A stretch of 64,000 nucleotides of DNA, taken from the NCBI RefSeq assembly GCF_905475345.1, contig NC_066604.1:3874001-3938000 (forward strand). Reading direction: 5' to 3'. Source of the DNA: Vespula vulgaris (taxonomy: Eukaryota; Arthropoda; Insecta; Hymenoptera; Vespidae). Both the position numbers and the translations under genes were made by a program. Below the pieces are notes generated by a model. It had not been told where the DNA came from, did no database searches, and saw only the letters and a list, made by a program, of their open reading frames with translations. Positions 21,816-34,370 of this stretch are shown here, piece after piece (positions within the stretch are counted from its first letter, which is position 1; each line of letters begins with the position of its first letter).

Positions 21816-21865
21816 CTTTTTATTGGGACTAATTCTTTTTTCCTCTTTCTCCTTTATTTTATTTC

Positions 21866-21871
21866 AATAAA
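21866..21871 (+). terminator. poly(A) signal of the piggyBac-derived gene
   Basis: AATAAA lies 50 nt after the stop codon, following a T-rich stretch, and well before the convergent SNRPG 3' end. Confidence 0.65.
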
Positions 21872-22092
21872 GCATAGCTAAAGCAAATTGTCCATCGATT
21901 GAATGGACAAAAATAGAGAGTGCTAAAGATCAAATTAAGTGTATATAAACATATATACATAAATGACGCAATAAGTTGTGCGATAAAAAATCGATTTGTG
22001 GGACATGTTGGACAGACGTGTATTTAATAAACCATAGTTGATCTTATTTGGAACTTTGCATCACCTAAATATACATTTACATATTTATTAAC

Positions 22093-22616
22093 TCATATTC
22101 TATCTAATGCCTCTAACATAATAACGCTATTTCCTCGAATCACCTGGAATAGAAAATATTAATACGATTGAATATCGAAGGAGGAAAGAATTAATTTTAA
22201 CGTCGATACATTACTCACCACCATACCAATATTATTTTTTGTACCATCTTTACATTCTTCCACGCTCTCATCGATTACCATATTCATAAATGGATCAAAA
22301 CCACGTAAAATACCAATTACGTGCCTTCCACCGTTTAATTTTACTGTAAAGAAAGCTTTTACCACAAACGAATACAAATTATAACTAATATTATGTCATT
22401 TGTTTATACTCACGTGAAAGACGTTTGTCCATATACCTACGAATAATAAAACAAAAAGATAATAATTTCGTAAACATCAAATAGATAACCTAAAATTTAG
22501 CACTATCTAACAATTTCATGATGAAATCGAACTTAAATACAATTTGAAATATTATGTAGAATATATAAATATAAACGTACTAACTTTTTGAGTTCTGGAG
22601 GATGCGCTTTACTCAT
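22093..22616 (-). CDS. SNRPG: small nuclear ribonucleoprotein G (Sm-G)
   Basis: Four minus-strand exons (22585-22616, 22414-22436, 22219-22343, 22093-22143) join in phase to 76 residues, exactly the length of human Sm-G. The protein starts MSKAHPPELKKYMDKRLS. Sm motif 1 (KLNGGRHVIGILRGFDPFMN) and Sm motif 2 (MVVIRGNSVIMLEAL) are complete. Sm-G is one of the seven subunits that ring the Sm site of U1, U2, U4 and U5 snRNAs, assembled in the cytoplasm and working in the nuclear spliceosome. All introns have GT-AG ends. An AATAAA lies only a few bases past the stop codon. Confidence 0.95.
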
Positions 22617-25419
22617 TTTTAGTTACTTCAATTCGAAAATCTACGCTTACGAAAATAACGTACCTTAACCAACTTTAACCAAGTGGATATAACCCTGACG
22701 CGATCAGGAGTGCCACTACACAAAAACTTAACATCTTGTAAAATAATAATGAAACTAAATAATTTTGATACGTATACGTGTATGTAAATATTTGTTACAG
22801 AACGGTAACTTTATTCATTTTAATACATAAAACAAATAATTACAAGTTTGTACTTGGCTATAAGCCAGTTGGTAACAGGTTCCTGCAGTCTACAACATCG
22901 TTCGAATAACGCATATTATAACACTGATATACATACAGTTTCCGACTAACAATGTAATTACATTTTATAAATTATATTAATTATTTTTTAATTTTTTAAT
23001 ACAATACATAACGCGCTGCGAATAATCTTTTTTTCTATATCGTTCATTTTTGTTATATCTCGAAGATACGTATAATAAAAGTATTTATAGAACAAATAAC
23101 AATAAATAATCAAATATTAATCGGAGCTATCTGTACATATTGATTCAATTGTTTCTCGCTTTAATCGTCGATCTCTATGACGATGATCTCTCAACGATTA
23201 CGACGAAAAACAATTTCCTATAGATTATATCATGATCTTATACATTTCTATATATGTAGGTGTTTTCAATCGTTTGTAATCGCGTTATTAAATATAATAA
23301 TCTCACAAGGTACTGTAAGTACAAAATATAAGTACGTCCATATTAAATATTTATAAAAGTACAACACATCGATTCGTTAACGCAAGAAATATAAATCTAA
23401 ATAGATATTTCGAAAAGATATATTTTGAAATTGGCAAATCGACCGTACAGACCGTACAGAGACGATATTTCTAACAAAGAATTGATCGGAATCGATTTTG
23501 TACAACGTAAACATAAAGATCACAAAGAGTTTCTTCGGAAAAGTTTCTTTCGAAGAAATTCATTCTCGCGTCAAATATTTTTTTTGGCGGGATCCAAACT
23601 TCTCTTTAGAGAAATCTTATTAGACGGATTGGACGACCAGTGGAATCACTCCAGCATTAAATTACTTACTCGTCTACAAACAATTAACACGATACACGAT
23701 ATACACAATTGTATTGGCATAATCGGGAGGAATGGTTTTTTTTTTTGTTGTTTTTATATCTTTTTCTTTTTTACGCGTACTTTTTTCCGTAAAGAATCAT
23801 TGCCTTCAAAATATGATCGTGTAAAAGGTTCGCGTTGGAAAGCTCGTAACAAAACCTAGCGAATAATTTTAGTATGGCGCAGTCTCGAACGTACAAACGT
23901 AATAAAGGCTAATTAAAAAAATTCAAATAAAAAAAAGTTAATCAATTATCAACCTATATTTATAAATTACATTTATCAAGACGTATCGAAAATGAAATAC
24001 ATACTCGATTTGATTGGAGGCTTGCACTTTAAGTAAGTACTTTAGACGGATCACATAGAAGATCAAAACATTTGATAAGTATACGTTTCTCAAATATAAG
24101 AAGCAGTACGCGACCAACAGTCGCAGCAGGTACATTCAAAAATGATTTTAACTTTGACGTTATTTTTCGAGCAAATACACATGCACGCAAGCACACGCAC
24201 ACGCACACGCACGCACATACACGCAGTGAGAATGAAACGATTAATTAGCACAAAAATATCATTTTTTACATGCTACCGCGTATGCTGCTAACGCAAAATA
24301 TATGAAATGTATCATTCCTAACTTCTCTATACACAGCTTGTATAATAAATAACGTTATAAGCGTATAGCATCGGACATCGACTGTGGTTTTTTTTTGTTC
24401 ATCCTATTTTAGAAATATGTTATAGTGATCTATATAATAACAAGAATATAGCATGAACATTTATATAATACTCGATATAACAGGCAGACACGTTTTTCTA
24501 CGATCGATATGCTATAATACACGTAATCTCGGTCATTTCGTATTAACGACGTAAGAAAGTGATTCTTCTCGCGAAATCGTGCGATGAATTTTTCGATAGA
24601 TCGTACGAATGTTAATAACGTTACGATATCCATCCATCCATCTCTTTCTTTTCCCATTTGCAATTTCACTTTCTCCAGACCACTTTATCGATTAAACTAT
24701 AATAGTGGAATGTACCTGCGTGAACGCATTATTCTCGGTGGGTCGTTTAATCATCTATTTACTTAGCTTTCCGATCAATCGTATTTAATTAATTCTTCGT
24801 TGGCCCGTAAATATCGTATTCTTTTTTATCGGCATTTCTCAAACGATGTTTAAGAAGATAAAAAATGATATAATTAGGGCAGTTGTGACGTAGGAAAGTT
24901 TCAGAGCAATATCGTTCCTTATATTTACGTATATTTTACGTTTGTTTCGTCAACAACGCACGCGTACGTACGTAGTACACACGTTTACATATTAAAAACA
25001 ATGCTCGTAATCGTTCCTACGTGAATGGACGATGTCATCGAGGACGAGAAGGCAAATTGGCAAAATCGTTTGAGAAAGGTCGATTGAGAAATATTTCCTT
25101 TGTGTACTTGGCAACGATTATTAGGTTTATAAACGAATCTAGGTCAAATACTGTTTCATCTTTTGAAAACTCTCCAGTCAAACTGGTTTACCAATTTTGT
25201 TGTCGTCGATACGATTGCGGCGGTATTTGATCGAAATTCGTTCGAAAAAGGTGACTACATCGAGTCCAACGATAAATCTCATGCGACACGGAAATATCCT
25301 TCCTATATAATCTTAAGTAACGTCGATTTTCTAGATATAACCTTGCGTAGGAACATCAATATGGTTTTAATTCGAGATATATCAAAGCACCTTTCGTGTA
25401 GATTCATCACACGCGAAAA

Positions 25420-25450
<31 letters not shown>
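25420..25450. repeat. (GAC)n trinucleotide repeat
   Basis: About ten perfect GAC units ending in GAGTCGACG. A longer array of the same unit occurs upstream of INPP5A. Confidence 0.85.
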
Positions 25451-25452
<2 letters not shown>

Positions 25453-25636
25453 TCGACGTTTACTACGATCTTCCTTTTATATACGTACTTACTTATTTTT
25501 GTCCAAAAACTTTTACCTTATTGGATTAATGGAAGCCTTATTATCTATTACGAAAGCAGCTCTCTTTCTCTCTTTCATTCATTCTCTTCCTTCTCTTTTG
25601 TTTTCTTCAATCGCGAAGCCTCGTACGACATTGGAT

Positions 25637-25672
25637 CACGTGATTTTCGATCATATGATTTCCGATCACGTG
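25637..25672. promoter_or_regulatory. three E-box-type motifs at 15-bp spacing
   Basis: CACGTG (25637-25642), CATATG (25652-25657) and CACGTG (25667-25672) occur with start-to-start distances of exactly 15 bp, within near-repeats of a GATCANNTGATTTNC unit. They could be bHLH sites or a decayed minisatellite. No gene is close. Confidence 0.35.
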
Positions 25673-26366
25673 GGTTCATTCAAGCAATCCACTGTTGTTG
25701 TTATCGCACGTATTGTTTGCATTTTTTTGCAATAGCTGTCGGATCGGAGAACCCTATGTACACGTTAATACGCCATTTAGTTCAAACGAGTCTTCCTTGG
25801 TAAAATCTTCTAACGTGTGTGTTCGTCGGATTGGCGTCATCATACCGTTGTTTCTTTAAAAATCTTCACCGTTGAGTCTGCGTGCTTCACGTGTACATAT
25901 CTCGTTAACGTCGTTACACCTTTCTCGTTATTATTGTTTAATATCTTGACGTTCTTCAATTCGGTATTCACGCTTTTGTCTGTTTCATGGAACGCCATCG
26001 CTCTGTCTATATGACCAGGAACGACATTTTGACTAACTTTTCTTCAAATTTTATTTAACGCAGTAATGCAGATCGAAAGATTTTTCACCTTCGCATTATT
26101 TATTATCGTACGTACAATTTTTTTTTTGTTTTTTTTTTATAAGCGTTATGGATCTTAAAATGATTTTATGGTTACCTCGATCTGTTGTACTGCGTAGTTC
26201 AAATCAATAACAAAACACATAGAAAGAGTGCAGTGCGACGTGCAACACTCGTAACACGTGGTGTACATGTACATATGTGTATGAAATTAGAATTAGGCGA
26301 AAATATATCATTCAGCGAAATTAGCGATACACAAAATAACTCGTCGTAATCATGACGAATATGCAT

Positions 26367-26392
<26 letters not shown>
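26367..26392. repeat. (CA)n microsatellite
   Basis: An uninterrupted CA run of about 26 nt, preceded by ATGCATA and followed by TATACAT. Confidence 0.9.
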
Positions 26393-26399
<7 letters not shown>

Positions 26400-27806
26400 T
26401 CTTTTTTTTCTATTAGGATTATTATAGTATATCTCTGAAATTTTAATATAAAAAAATATTAAACGTGCAAGTACACGACTTCGAAGTTTAATTTTGAGAT
26501 TTGACTTTTAGCTTTGAACGAACAATTTCATTCATAAAATTGTATTAAAAGGTCGTAAATAAATGTAATTCGTTGATATATATAAAAAGAAATTTATATT
26601 TACAAGAACTGAAATTCGATTAACCTCCACTTTTGCATATACAACTTTTGTAAACGATTCTTAGCAAGTTTTGTAGAGAATAAACTTTTTTCAAATATTA
26701 TTACGTCTAATATACGAGTTTATGATAAAACTTTGTAAACAAACTCTTTTTTCAAGCATCTAACTTATTATATAATTACAATATTATTCAGATTAATAAC
26801 AGCAAACTTACACTCATTGCAGACACTTAAAATTTGTGATAATTTATAAAACAGTTTTGAGAACAAGTTACTTTTTTAGAGAGAGAGAAAAAAAAACTAT
26901 TGGATATTAATTGTTAATCCAATTATTTTAAAGATCTTTCTAAAGAATTATTTATCCTATTCGTATACACATTTAAAATTGGTTGATTTTAATTTTGGCT
27001 ACTTATTCTACATCGTACATTAGCAGTTTATTACCACGAAGGAATGCAATACAAAAACGTTTATACGTTTAATATAATAACGTCATATTAAACATTGTAA
27101 TTGAATAATGCATAGATCATAGATAGACATAGATAATTTAAAAAAGTATAAATAAAACACTATAAAATAATAATATTGTACTGTCATATCTTCACAATAT
27201 TTATTAGATAAATTAATATATATTTTAGAATTATAACAAATCTAAAGCTTTGGCTATTAAGTTCACATATCAGATGTAATATATAGACGTATACATACAC
27301 ATCTAAATATGATTGCTTTATAGATATAAATAAGTCTCCTAGATATCACTTTACATGCAAGAAAGATCGAGACATGCTTATTTTGAGAAGTTACACATTC
27401 TGAAGCGTTAAAAAAAGCAAGATCTCAATAGAAAATTGAAATTAAACCTAAGAAGACGTTATGTAATATTACAATTGACATTATTTTTTGTTGACTATCA
27501 AATCGGAAACTATTTAAAAATAAAATCGTCGTCACTTTGCTATAAAAAATACTGATATCTTGAATTTCAAAAAAAATTTTTCTAGAGATAATAACGTTCT
27601 AAAATCATGTCTGGTTTATTTCAAACATGCATTATGAATAAAGCAAGTACAATAATTAAATTCATAGAGTTTGAATATATAGATATTCATTGTGAGTCTT
27701 AGAGCGCACAGTAAATTTGTATTTCAATAGCATTTGTTAGAAAATAATTATCAAGGCAGTATGATAAAGCTTCGGATGCATCTACTGAAATCGTCACACG
27801 ACATGC

Positions 27807-27810
<4 letters not shown>

Positions 27811-27843
<33 letters not shown>
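27811..27843. repeat. 33-nt poly(A) run
   Basis: A pure run of A, flanked by ATGCAATT and TATTGATA. No adjoining retrotransposon body was recognised. Confidence 0.9.
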
Positions 27844-27846
<3 letters not shown>

Positions 27847-28270
27847 TGATATTTTCACAGATATAAGCAGGAAGTAAATCGGACAATATCTAATTTTAAA
27901 CGAGGTATAACGAGTTCGAGTGTTATTATTCTTACTTTCATATAAAATATATTAAAATTATTTTTTTCTATTATCATTCTATATTTTTCTAATTTTCTCT
28001 CTTCCTACTTGCCACACATCGTAACTTCTTAAGACACATAAGAAAAAGTAATACTATTTCTTTATAAGAAATATTTAAATAATATATCTTTGATTTATAT
28101 ACCAGTCACAATCAGTCACATAATTTGAACTGGAAATATAAAGATGATATAGAATGATTTAAGTTAAATAAATACTCTATGCAAGTGATAAAAGTTATAA
28201 TGAAAAACATATGGAATAGAAAAAGTAGGGCCTTTTAAAAAAAAAAAACAGTAACGAACGATGATGACTC

Positions 28271-31200
28271 TCACGAAACAACACAGCAACATCTTTGACA
28301 TCTACTCTGCTTTTGTACAATATTATTTTTATATTTTTGCGTTACTTTGTAAGCTTTCAATTTCAATCTAACATTCCCTGTATTATCGCCAATATCTTGA
28401 CTTTTTATTGAATTACTTCTAGTAGTATTTTTGGAAGCCATCTCGGGCTTACTCTCGCATCTCAATATCTCTACCTCGTTACCTATTATTCTACATACAC
28501 TCGAAGATGCTGTTCTTACATCACTATCGCATTTGTCTTGACCCGAAATTTGTGACTGCGTATTAACTACTCTATCTTGTTTCCTAAGCTCCTCTATACT
28601 TGTACTATTAATTTTGATAGAAAATTCTTTAGAATGAATTTCCTCACATTCCAAATTTTCTCTTGGAACACATAAATTCACACTATTGGTAGTTAACGTG
28701 TTATCCGCTTCACAGCTTCTATGCATTTCACTATAATAATTTTCACCATCTACATTCGATCCTATATCTTGTATGTTTTGTATACTTTCGTCGGAAGTTT
28801 CCTCCATTAATTCGTTCACTTTGCTACCTACCGATGCTATATCATCTATTGATTTTTCATTTAAATATTTCTTTACGTCTTGTTTCAATGGTTCCTCGTT
28901 TGCAGCTGACGATAAATGGAGTCCAGTTTCATGAGCTTTTTTTTCTGCATTCAGTGGCTCTTCGTACGTTAGATTTGTTTGACTACTTGAGTATACGTTT
29001 GACTTATTCTCTAAATAATTATTGCATTTATTATCGTGCAAGTAAACTGAACTTTCGTTGGATTCGATGTTACTTGCATTGATTATCGCTATACGTGGTA
29101 TAATCAATTCACCGCCAGGTGGATTTAAATTAGAAGTCGATAAATTCATAGAGTCGTCAAAATTGTGATAACCCTGTTGGCCTTTCCCCTCGATCCAAGC
29201 TTCGGTTAATATATGCGATCTTTGCCATAAAATGTCGCTATTGCATCTCCTTTTCTCTATGTCCGAATACTGTTCCTGAGTATCAGGCCACGAGTGTAAG
29301 CGACATTGACTATTACTCTTTTTCATAACGGACTGTCCTTCCATATCTGCTTCACGTTTTTTATCACGTGCAATTAATTCTAATTTTGATTTCAATAAAG
29401 CTGGTGATACAGCTCTATCAATGCGTCTTGGTATATTCGACGAATGAGCCGATTGAAGCGTTAAAACACTGTCACTAGCATCAATTATATGATCGATATC
29501 TATATCAGGAACTTCGCCCGACACTAAAATAGCGTTTGGACTTGGACTGTCCATACTATCCGGAGTATAGGGATCATGCTTAATAGGTGCTGCGTGCAAA
29601 AGGTTGGATGAACGATCAGCAGAGAGCGTTCGTGCACTAACGTAACTAGTGCTATCAGGCAACATTGGTAACAAATCCAAGTAATTGTCAGGAACTCGAA
29701 AGCAAAACTCTGGTGCGCATGGCAAGCTGCAGCAATTAATCATACCTGCTTCTGGTGCGAGATTAACCCTCAAGTAGACTGGCTGTAAAAATGAAAAGAA
29801 AACACGAACCTTATATATCGTGGTATACTTTTCAAAAGAATTCAACAAGAGATGTTGTTAATATATTGGAGTTCTACGTAAAGGTTAACTAATGTCAACA
29901 TGATTCGATGTCGTGATGTGTCCTGTGATCTGTGGATAACACTCGTTGGCTTTTTTTCTTAGATTTTATATAAGGTACAATTATAGAGGAAGATTAATTA
30001 AAATGCATGACTCACATCTATCCATCGTTATCAAAAACTTAAAAGGAGCGTGTAAAAGGAGTTTCCTCGTCCTCTTTTCTTTTTTAAATCAATTACTTTC
30101 AAAACGTATACGATATAAATATGTGGAAAAACGATAAGCTGAACGTTACAGATCGTTTCTTTTTTTGATAACGACAGTGAAGCTAGCAAGTCAAAATTCA
30201 TGAAGAATGTAAGATTTGAATTATGGTACTACATCCAAAGGGTCCCAATGAATATATAATCAATCAAAGCAACAAAGATCTAACGAAAATAAAAAGTACA
30301 TGGGAAGCCAAAGAGAAAAGTAGACAGACAGTTCATATAGTACCTTAATGCTTAGAGATTCATTCGAAACTCCAGAAAAACAGGCTGCACCATAATAATT
30401 AAAACAGTGGATCATCAGAATAAGATTTAGGAAGTGTGTAAATATATATGTACCGAGTATAATAAATATAGCAAGTAAGATTCGTCGTTACGAGACATAT
30501 GTATAATACAACTTATCTTACCTTATGATCACCCATGCAAGTTGTTCTTCCTATTATACCATACTCTACTGCATTAGAAGAGGATATCTGCAAGAAAAAA
30601 AAGGGAAAAAGAGAAATAATAATAAAAAGAAAAAATACGAAAAAAAGAAAAAAGAGAAAAAAAGAAATTATACCATATATCGTATAAAATTATCCAATAT
30701 ACTTTTTATTAACTTTTTACGGTCGTAATACTCTTTAATGGATAACACGTAGGTGATGTACGTAATTAATTGTTGCCTGGAAAATCTACTCCTACGGATT
30801 AGGAGTGTGAAATTCACTTTTCGTTTATACTTCATATACGTATAAAAATATCTGCGCGATGCAATAAGATAAGCACGACACAATAAAAACGCCTTGCCAG
30901 GAATATCCTTCGACCGCAAAGAGTTCAGTCAAACAAATAAAGTTTATATCGCATACGTTTTGGACTAGCATCTTTGCAGTGGGGCTCAGTAATACTCTGT
31001 CGCACCAAGCTGGCACTCTTGTTTGCATATAACTTGTAGCTTCATTTACATCCTCTTGAAAAGGATAACTTGGAATAAAATTAATTGGAAATTCAAACAA
31101 TCTTCCTTCAAAGTCTTCCAATTCCTTGTCATATTCTCGTAGCTGCATAAACATCGGTTATTTCATTATGGAGTTCCTAATTATTAATGCATTTCGATAA

Positions 31201-33991
31201 GTAACAATAGATTAAACAAATAAAAAATAATGCATGACTTACCCATTGTCCACTATTATCGACAAAAACATTTTGATGTTCATAATACGAGAACTCTTTT
31301 TTCCCCAATGATAATACAAGATTATCTTCCTTGTTGTGAAATTGTAATTTAGAAATATTTCCTTTATTCGATAGTTTTCTTTCTTGAGTATCCTCAGTGA
31401 GTTTCTATTAATTGCAATAACGAAAATGATTACTGAAAGTTTATATTCGTTAATATCCAGTACAGATAATGACCTTAACAATACGATCTATACCTTAATT
31501 ACACCAGCAGTGTCAGTTCTAAAATTAAAATCACCAAATAAAAAGTACGGTGCTTTCGGATATTTGTCACTGTGAAATCTATCCAACGTATGTTCCAGCG
31601 CTCTTCTGCGCGTCTTACTATAAACGGATGGAAACTGCAATTACGTAGCAGAATGGTGAGATAAAAAATAATGCGAAAAGGATTTTCTATCTCGCGTAAT
31701 TGAATTGTCTAACTTACAGTTTCCATTGCAATAAAATTACTTGCATCATGGAACAGATGTATGTTTATGAGATCAAAAACTGTTCCATTAATACTCCATC
31801 GCGTTCGCAAATATCCTTTTCTGGACCACTTACATTCTGGGAAAAAGTCTTGAGGGAACTTTGCTTTTTCTTTGGTCGTAACTGCCTCTATATTACCAGA
31901 ATGAGTTTCCTTGCCACATACCGGTGCAAAAGAGCATTCTAAAATCAAGAAACAAAAACAAAGTCAACGTATCATTCCAATTAGATTATTTTTCAAAGTG
32001 ACAATTGATAGATTATCTACCTTTGAAATCCCATAATAAAACGTCTTTTAAAGACTCGTGAATAAAATAAAAATTTCCCAGTGCCTATAAAAAAAATTTA
32101 TTCGATAATCTCGATGCACCAGAATAAAAAAAGTAAATCTTTATTATTATATTTCAACTTACCGTAAAGTGTTCAGCCGACGAATAATCCTCATCTAGAA
32201 ATACTCTTGTTTTATCAAACAGCCTTAGTTCTTCTGAAGACATTAGTAAGCTAAGGAGAAAAGAAAACTTCAATCATTGATAAGTGCAAAAGTCTAAAGA
32301 GGAAGATTATACGTTCTGTAAATTTTATAGAATTTTAAGGATCTCTTATGACTTTTTTTTTTTCATCTTTTTATATTGTGCTTCCACATGGATATCGTTC
32401 AATAAACTAATCTTTTGAAGCGGCTCGACCAACCGTAAAGTCATGCGTGACATTCTATTTTTATCCTTTTCTGCCGCTTATGCGTTAAATTACATTCAAT
32501 ATCGCGAACAAGGATACCCATTTGATTTACCTCGCTTCTTCAAAGGCTCGTTTATAATTTCTATATTATATTAAAAAGATAAATCGTGTGAAGATTGTTG
32601 GTAAAGTTACAAAAGTAATATCATTTTTTTTAATTATAGCATACTATGAAGTATCGATATTAAAGATACGTTGCATTAATGTTGTATTGATTGATCATAA
32701 AATAATAAAGTTAATTATATATAATTCATGCAACTGTAAAAGAAAATTTGATAAGTACCGTAATATAATTTACAGAAAATGATATAACAATCTGTTTAGA
32801 ATATAACGATCTTTGCATAACCGCGTTAGTAGAAACCTTTAAAGAAACCACTAATGAGATTCTGGTTACTACTTGGAGCACACAGGAAACGGCACGGACC
32901 GTATCAAGAAGTCGCTTCCATCGTTTATAAAGCGACACATTTAATCAATTCTTTTAACAGGCCATTAAAATTGCGCATCGAGATTTATGTTCGTAGAAAT
33001 GAAATTTTAATTAAAAAAAAACTAACGAATTGAAAAAATTTAATAGACATTTACCTAACAAAGTCTTCCACGTGTCTCATACTTTGTTCATAATTTTTTC
33101 CACCTACTTCTTGGCAGTGCAGCGCTATAAACTTCGAATCTAGACGCGATATGGTCTAAAAAAAAAAGAGGGGAAATTATAAAAGGATGCGACTTAATTC
33201 CATTTAATTCGCAAGATAATATTGACGGTAGTAAAACTTACCGATAAAAATTCTTCTGTCCATATCTTTAACATGACACTAGGCTGCGAAGTAAAACATG
33301 AAAAGAACATTATTAAATGACAATAATCGTTCGAAAAACGTCAAAAATAATCGCATTCGTAATACGTCGAAAATAAGTTGAGAAAAAGAAAGAAAAGAAA
33401 GAAAAGGCGCGCGTTTGCATTCGGCAAATCAAACATCAAACAATCGAGCGCCTCGATTCGCTGTAACGCGTCGGCACTTGCAAACAGTACCGGCGGCACA
33501 TATATACGTGTATAAACGCACTCGACACGCACACACGTGTACATCGTACAGGTATATAAGAACTCACGCGCTAAACGATACGTTGTCATATCGAACGAAT
33601 TGAATTGCGACGATAAAATATTTTAATTTCACATACGTACATATAATATAAACGAGACGGCGTAAGAATCGTTCGATAAAGTACAACGCATCGGACGGTT
33701 TTCTTTCAGAGATCAATCACCATTCACAACAATAATACCAAAATAAGAGTTTGAACGCGCGTACGAGTAGTAAACAGTCAAAGCAAAACAAAATACGTGA
33801 CGAAAGCGCGCCAAATGAAAAACACAATAAGAAACGAAGACTTAAGGAAAGAAAAGAAAAGAAAAGGAAAACAGAGAGAATTAAATAGTTGTTCGTAATA
33901 AATATAAAGTGTAAATAAAACTTACCTCTTCGAAGATACTGCCGACGTTTGCTGTGACCAAAAGGATCGGAACGCCTTCGATGGTAGCCAT
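28271..33991 (-). CDS. INPP5A: inositol polyphosphate 5-phosphatase, type I, with long C-terminal extension
   Basis: Eleven minus-strand exons join in phase to 882 residues: 33926-33991, 33242-33283, 33055-33155, 32163-32250, 32021-32084, 31718-31938, 31494-31634, 31243-31404, 30957-31142, 30522-30587, 28271-29782. The first 400 or so residues are a complete 5-phosphatase: ILLVTANVGSIFEE start, ALHCQEVGG, NIHLFHDASN, FLFGDFNFR, PAWCDRVLLSP and CMGDHKPVYLRV. The enzyme removes the 5-phosphate from Ins(1,4,5)P3 and so ends calcium signalling; it is anchored by a C-terminal prenyl group. The vertebrate protein is about 412 residues. Here the last exon adds about 470 Ser/Asn/Glu-rich residues of no known domain, then ends CQRCCCVVS, a CAAX box (CVVS) with preceding cysteines. 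The first intron is longest. Identity is certain; the extension's role is unknown. Confidence 0.93.
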
Positions 33992-34015
33992 TCTCGAGGG
34001 TTCGACGAATATAGA

Positions 34016-34046
<31 letters not shown>

Positions 34047-34309
34047 AGAGAAGAAAAATCGAGCGAACTATATCCTCGTCGCGGATCCTCTTGAGAAGAA
34101 GAGGAGCTTACGTCGAGGAGGCCCTTGAAACGACGTGAATGCGCAACGTGTGCGTATGCGCCGCGCGTGTCGTTCTCCTCTCTCTCTTTCTCTGTGTTTC
34201 TCTCTTTTTTTTTATTTAAGACGTACGCTTGGTTGCACACACAACCTGTCACACAAAGTTGTTGTAACGCGCGCGCACTGCACTGCCGAAGAAAAGACGA
34301 CGACGACGA

Positions 34310-34370
<61 letters not shown>

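Larger units (their letters stand above)
22617..28270. other. 5.6-kb AT-rich region without recognised gene
   Basis: Open frames up to 190 codons occur (for example around 23425-23859 and 25163-25735), but none shows a family motif and their composition matches the local DNA. The region includes a GAC triplet run, several CA repeats (around 24180-24225 and 26367-26392), a 33-nt poly(A) run and a periodic E-box cluster. The right part may be 3' UTR of the minus-strand INPP5A gene. Confidence 0.5.

Noticed and set aside
19820..21935. TTAA sites flanking the piggyBac-derived gene as target duplications
   Set aside because: Sequence inside the two nearest TTAA sites does not form terminal inverted repeats, so an intact element cannot be claimed.
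23425..23859. 144-codon frame in the AT-rich desert
   Set aside because: No recognisable motif; ends in poly-Phe from a T-run; no splice or promoter signal.
24180..24225. Repeated CA-rich units considered as a CRISPR-like array
   Set aside because: Simple dinucleotide microsatellite without spacers; eukaryotic context.
25163..25735. 190-codon frame spanning the GAC repeat
   Set aside because: Length depends on the repeat (poly-Thr) and the rest has no similarity that I recognise.
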